From the NCBI GenBank assembly GCA_027186245.1, contig CP114496.1:9574001-9638000 (forward strand): a DNA stretch of 64,000 nucleotides, given 5' to 3'. Positions 60,333-64,000 of the stretch are shown piece by piece. Each line of letters opens with the position of its first letter. Position 1 is the first letter of the stretch. The position numbers and the translations under genes are program-made. Below the pieces are notes generated by a model, which worked only from the letters and a program-made list of their open reading frames with translations, was not told where the DNA came from and made no database searches. The DNA is from Coriaria nepalensis (lineage: Eukaryota; Streptophyta; Magnoliopsida; Cucurbitales; Coriariaceae).

Positions 60333-61192
60333 TGTAGAGGAGGCCTGCTCTTCCGATTGCTGCTTATTGAGGCGCGAGACTAATACGCGTAGTTGTACAT
60401 GGGCTTGTGTTTTGTTACGCGGGAATTGGGCCCGCTAATTTTAGTATTATACAATTTGGGCCTAACTAATTTTAATAATAGACAATTTGGGCCATTTCAC
60501 AACTTCTCTTTCATTTTTTTTTTTAATAAAAACGCTATGGGGAAAATATGAGATTTGGATTCCTTGTTATCTATCGTACATATCCAAACTGATCCAGATT
60601 TACTAGGATTGAATAAGAAGTTAATCTCAACCATTTAATTTTTTAAGATTTTCATCTAATCATTTTGCAAGACAGTAGAAGATAAATAAATTATTTAACT
60701 TTACGTAAATAACGTATTAAAAAGGTTTTTTTTTAAGTGTCCGATTTTATTCAATCTCAATCGTGAATCTGCTTTGTTGAGATCATCTGTCGGGACTGAA
60801 TCCAATTCCGAAAATATATACTAGAAACGGAAAAGAGGTTTGTACTTTTCTATTGCCTAGAGAAAAAACAGGGTATACTATAATTTCATAACCTTTTTTC
60901 TTTAGGTAACGGAATTTCATACATAAAAGATGGATCTTACAATGCTTTTACTTTTATTACAATACAAGAGAAACATTCAGAATATGTATGAAAGTATGAA
61001 ACGAGGTAAAACAATTGAAACAAAATAGTGAACTATTCTTACCAAAACAGTTCAATCAACGTTTCTGAAAAAATGCCCTGCACTTCATCTTCCCTTTCAT
61101 ACTCAATACTTAGCTTGAGCTGATTAGTATCATAATACCTTGTTCTTCCTTAATCTAAATGACGAGAAGGAAAAAAGAAAAGTTCCCTAATC
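60333..61192. other. Promoter of mS38-like gene and GPDH 3' flank
   Basis: Contains TGGGCC-type motifs at 60428, 60459 and 60489 and AT-rich sequence beyond. No gene seen. Confidence 0.45.
60426..60495. promoter_or_regulatory. Three site II-like TGGGCC motifs
   Basis: TTGGGCC occurs at about 60426, 60457 and 60487, spaced about 30 bases, upstream of the divergent mS38-like start. The spacing and repeated AATTTTA(G/A)TA context suggest short local duplications. Confidence 0.5.
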
Positions 61193-63626
61193 TTATGGAA
61201 CACAGTGTCCTATTAGAGTGGGCTTGCACTCGAAATATTCAACAATGGCAGAGGGAGGAAGACGACCAGTAGAGATCTCATGAACTGTTGCAAAAAGTGG
61301 AAACAACTCGAGCCATCCCCGATGGCTTAACACCTCATACACTTCCTTTGCAGTAGAGACGCCCTTTAGAAAAGAAAACATAGAGGGACATGGGTAAAAA
61401 TTTAATCTTCCAAAAGGTTTTCTATATTTCCTAAGATCTTTTGTTCTACAATTTGGAAATAATCTATTATTTCACCTGCAATTTCTGGCCTTGAAGCATC
61501 TCGGCTTCGAGCTCGTCAAAAGACCTGCCACGTGGAAACGACAAGGTCAATCATTAATGTCTCTTTTTTGTTTGTGTATAGAAATTTATGATTTGGATTT
61601 TGGATAGATAGGTTTAACCTTTTCCCTTGTTTCTTTGCAAAAGCTTCCGCCACTTTCCGGTTTCTGCCGCCAACTGTCATACAAATTTTGCATGTTGTAA
61701 AGGGTTATTACGACTGACGAATAGCACTTGCACAACATCACCTAGTGTGTAGGCTAATGCAGTAAAAAGGGTTATTACTATTGAAGAATAGCACTCGCAC
61801 AATGCCGCCTAATTTGTAGGCTAATTGCACATCATGTTAATACAAGGGGTAGTTGAAACAACCTATGATACAGGGCCTAATCTGCAATTAAGCGAAAGAA
61901 GACAATTCAAGGAACTGAAATGATTCTTACGGCATGTTGTGATAAGATCAGCTACACCACAGCTCTCAAAGAAAGTGCTATCCTTGACAGATGAGAACAA
62001 CAGCTTTGAAAGTACCCTCATTTCTCTTAGCCCAATTCTCATTATCGCAGCCTACCATTTTATTATGTAAAGTTGGTAAGAAAACTAAATTAACGAGGGG
62101 GAAAAAGGAACAAAGAAAAAAATAAGCAGAAAAGAGTTAATCTTATTACAGTTATCTGCTTATTACATATTACCTTTGTGTTATTCCCCATCTCCAAACC
62201 ATCAACAAATCCTGTCCAAATTAATAATTAAGCATTGAAGAAGAAGAAGAAGAAGAAGAAGAAAGAACAATGAAAAATTACTCTATTGTCATGGCAGAGC
62301 TAACCTGCTGCTAAGGCCACAACATTCTTTAGGGTCCCACATAGTTCAACTCCCTCGATATCTTGAACCTGTTTCATATCACACAATATAGAAAGGTGTC
62401 AAAGAAAGCATTTTCCAACAGCTAATTTCATCTATAAATATGAAATTCTGCTGAATGATTCCTAATACTTCTGGTTATCATATTTGATGTTAAATCCCAT
62501 GTTAGCATTCATTTTTCCTCATCGAAAAAATATATATGTACTCCTAACAAACACCAAGTAGTATAGATTATAGTTTCCAAGCTATATATACTCACGGCTG
62601 TGACTATGAAGTAGGGAGTGCTAAACAGTTGAACCCATTTCTCTGCAATCTCCTTGTTCTCTCTGTATCCAACTGTTGCTTCACTAAACTTCTCCACAGC
62701 AATCTACAATAGAAAGGAAATTTTGAGAAAGGAAAATAACAAACACAATATATATATATAGTAGCAATCACTAACCTCATTAGCTATGTTTGCACCCATC
62801 AGGACACAACAATTGACCCCTAATTCTTGTGAGATGAGAGAGGAGATCATACATGGACCTTCCATCTTAACCTCCATTCCTTTGATAAGAGAAATAGCCT
62901 CCACTTCTCGGTTTATCTTCCCTACTAGCCTCTTGCATATACCTTCCATAAACTGATGGGGGGTCACAAATACCAGCATGTTTGCATCCTTTACTGAAAA
63001 ATCATGCAAATTTAGAAGAAGAGAGATTTTTATCAGATATTCGTGCCAAGTTATATCGGTATGTGAGAGAATTCGGAATTAAGTAAAAATGCTAGAAAGT
63101 GAACCTGCAGTTTCAAGGTCTGGGTCTGCAATAACATTCTTGCCAAGCTTTATACCAGGAAGATACTTAACATTTTCCTATTCATTACAAAACACAATTG
63201 ATAAATTCATTACTAGCTACAATAAACATATACAGAGAAGAGTATGGATTAATCCTCACATTGTTCTTGTTAATTGCTTCTGTAAGCTTCTCACCACTAG
63301 GTAATGTCTCTTCAAATACCCACATCCTCACCTCATCTGAATCTCAACCAAGAAAGAAATCGTTCAACTCAAAAAAAGTTTCCATTTCTACATATTTGCA
63401 CTAATCCAACATGAAATCAGTTATAAACAAGAAAAAATATCTAAGAATCCAATACCCATCAAATAAAATCTGGCATAGAAACAATTGAAAATTTACCGTG
63501 AAAGGAGCTGAGTCTGAGGGCATTGAACGCGATAAGCTTTGCGGCGACACTGCCCCAGTTACCACTACCGACAATGGTGACTTTGGATTTATGAGCTTCC
63601 CCTCCGACGTGCGCGGCGGGAGCCAT
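61193..63626 (-). CDS. NAD-dependent glycerol-3-phosphate dehydrogenase
   Basis: Exons 63626-63497, 63336-63260, 63177-63105, 62993-62776, 62703-62596, 62368-62305, 62211-62174, 62051-61931, 61673-61619, 61524-61476 and 61363-61193 join in frame to about 367 codons. The Rossmann loop [12 protein letters not shown], then [18 protein letters not shown] and the catalytic-domain signature [21 protein letters not shown] are intact. The enzyme reduces dihydroxyacetone phosphate to glycerol-3-phosphate for glycerolipids. Similarity is to the At5g40610 type, which is plastid-targeted and about 400 residues (from memory). The first in-frame ATG here gives no obvious transit peptide; see findings. An intron between exons at 61673 and 61931 holds a 68-bp tandem duplication. 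Confidence 0.92.
61699..61828. repeat. 68-bp tandem duplication in a GPDH intron
   Basis: AAGGGTTATTAC, GAATAGCACT and GTAGGCTAAT recur in order at about 61699 and 61767 with roughly 15-20 percent divergence. Confidence 0.75.
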
Positions 63627-64000
63627 GAGGAAGTGTGGGAGAGAATGAAGGCGTTGTTGGGGAGAAAAGAAAGGAATAATATAAGAAGACGAAGAAGAAG
63701 TCGGATTCGAGCGGAGTTGCCACTTGCCGCCATACACGTCTCGTGGAAAACAACGTACATCTGTGTTTCATATTAATTTTTTGGCGATCCACTTTATGCT
63801 CTAATTTCTTCCACTATTTTCCTCTTCTTCTTTTTTTCATTTTTTCATTTATTTTTTTCAATTTTCAATATCACTTTAATTATGTATCTTAATTTTGAGA
63901 GATTCTAAGCCAATTTCCGGAGTATATTACTCTTCTAGACGGTTTATTTTATTTTATTTTTTTTTTAAATCAAAATATAATATCTTTTTCACAATAAATT
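63627..64000. other. GPDH 5' region and AT-rich end of window
   Basis: Includes the GPDH 5' leader with an upstream ATG (63733) in another frame, and then poly-T-rich sequence to the end. No further gene seen. Confidence 0.45.

Overview
This is nuclear DNA of a flowering plant, almost certainly a core eudicot. Genes are split by many short AT-rich GT-AG introns, the proteins are typical plant families (NAC, CRM-domain, plant-type GDSL esterase, CYP724, RABB1, sieve element occlusion), and a plant chromovirus retrotransposon is present. The species cannot be named from the sequence alone.

Layout. 1-1084: 3' part of a SOG1-related NAC gene. 1922-4586: organellar CRM-domain RNA-binding protein. 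5841-11205: golgin candidate 6 (p115/Uso1 type, 19 exons). 11943-13630: glucuronokinase gene carrying an in-frame TAG. 14081-14861 (-): unknown small coiled-coil protein. 15160-17889: decayed TruB-type pseudouridine synthase. 17890-20811: gene-poor, with a degenerate 32-bp minisatellite whose unit has two GGCCCA boxes. 20812-26264: complete Reina-like Ty3/gypsy chromovirus with two 318-bp LTRs that read as identical and a 5-bp target-site duplication. 26994-29645 (-): DUF707 protein. 31409-34093: SGF29-like gene broken by several lesions. 34195-35725 and 36455-38147 (-): tandem GDSL esterases. 40609-41945: SURF2. 42741-43474 (-): remnant of a Golgi PMT-type methyltransferase. 43933-45490 (-): RABB1 GTPase. 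46268-48413 (-): 20S proteasome beta-7. 49590-51998 (-): CYP724 brassinosteroid P450. 53279-53957: methyltransferase pseudogene. 54620-56194: chloroplast cp31-type RNA-binding protein. 56965-58959: sieve element occlusion pseudogene. 59931-60332 (-): mS38/COX24-type mitoribosomal protein. 61193-63626 (-): NAD-dependent glycerol-3-phosphate dehydrogenase.

The genes do not form a pathway. They are housekeeping genes (membrane traffic, proteasome, organelle RNA, lipid and sugar metabolism) whose neighbourhood is informative. As recalled, Arabidopsis relatives of many of them fall in a few short blocks (At5g14400-14490, At3g27430-27550, At3g01600-01680, At5g40580-40610), and here these are interleaved. 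About six of the twenty or so genes are visibly broken in place with introns retained, which fits one member of a duplicated region undergoing fractionation. I found no clearly new multi-gene system. The most unusual signals are the GGCCCA minisatellite, the very young retrotransposon and the cluster of freshly damaged genes.
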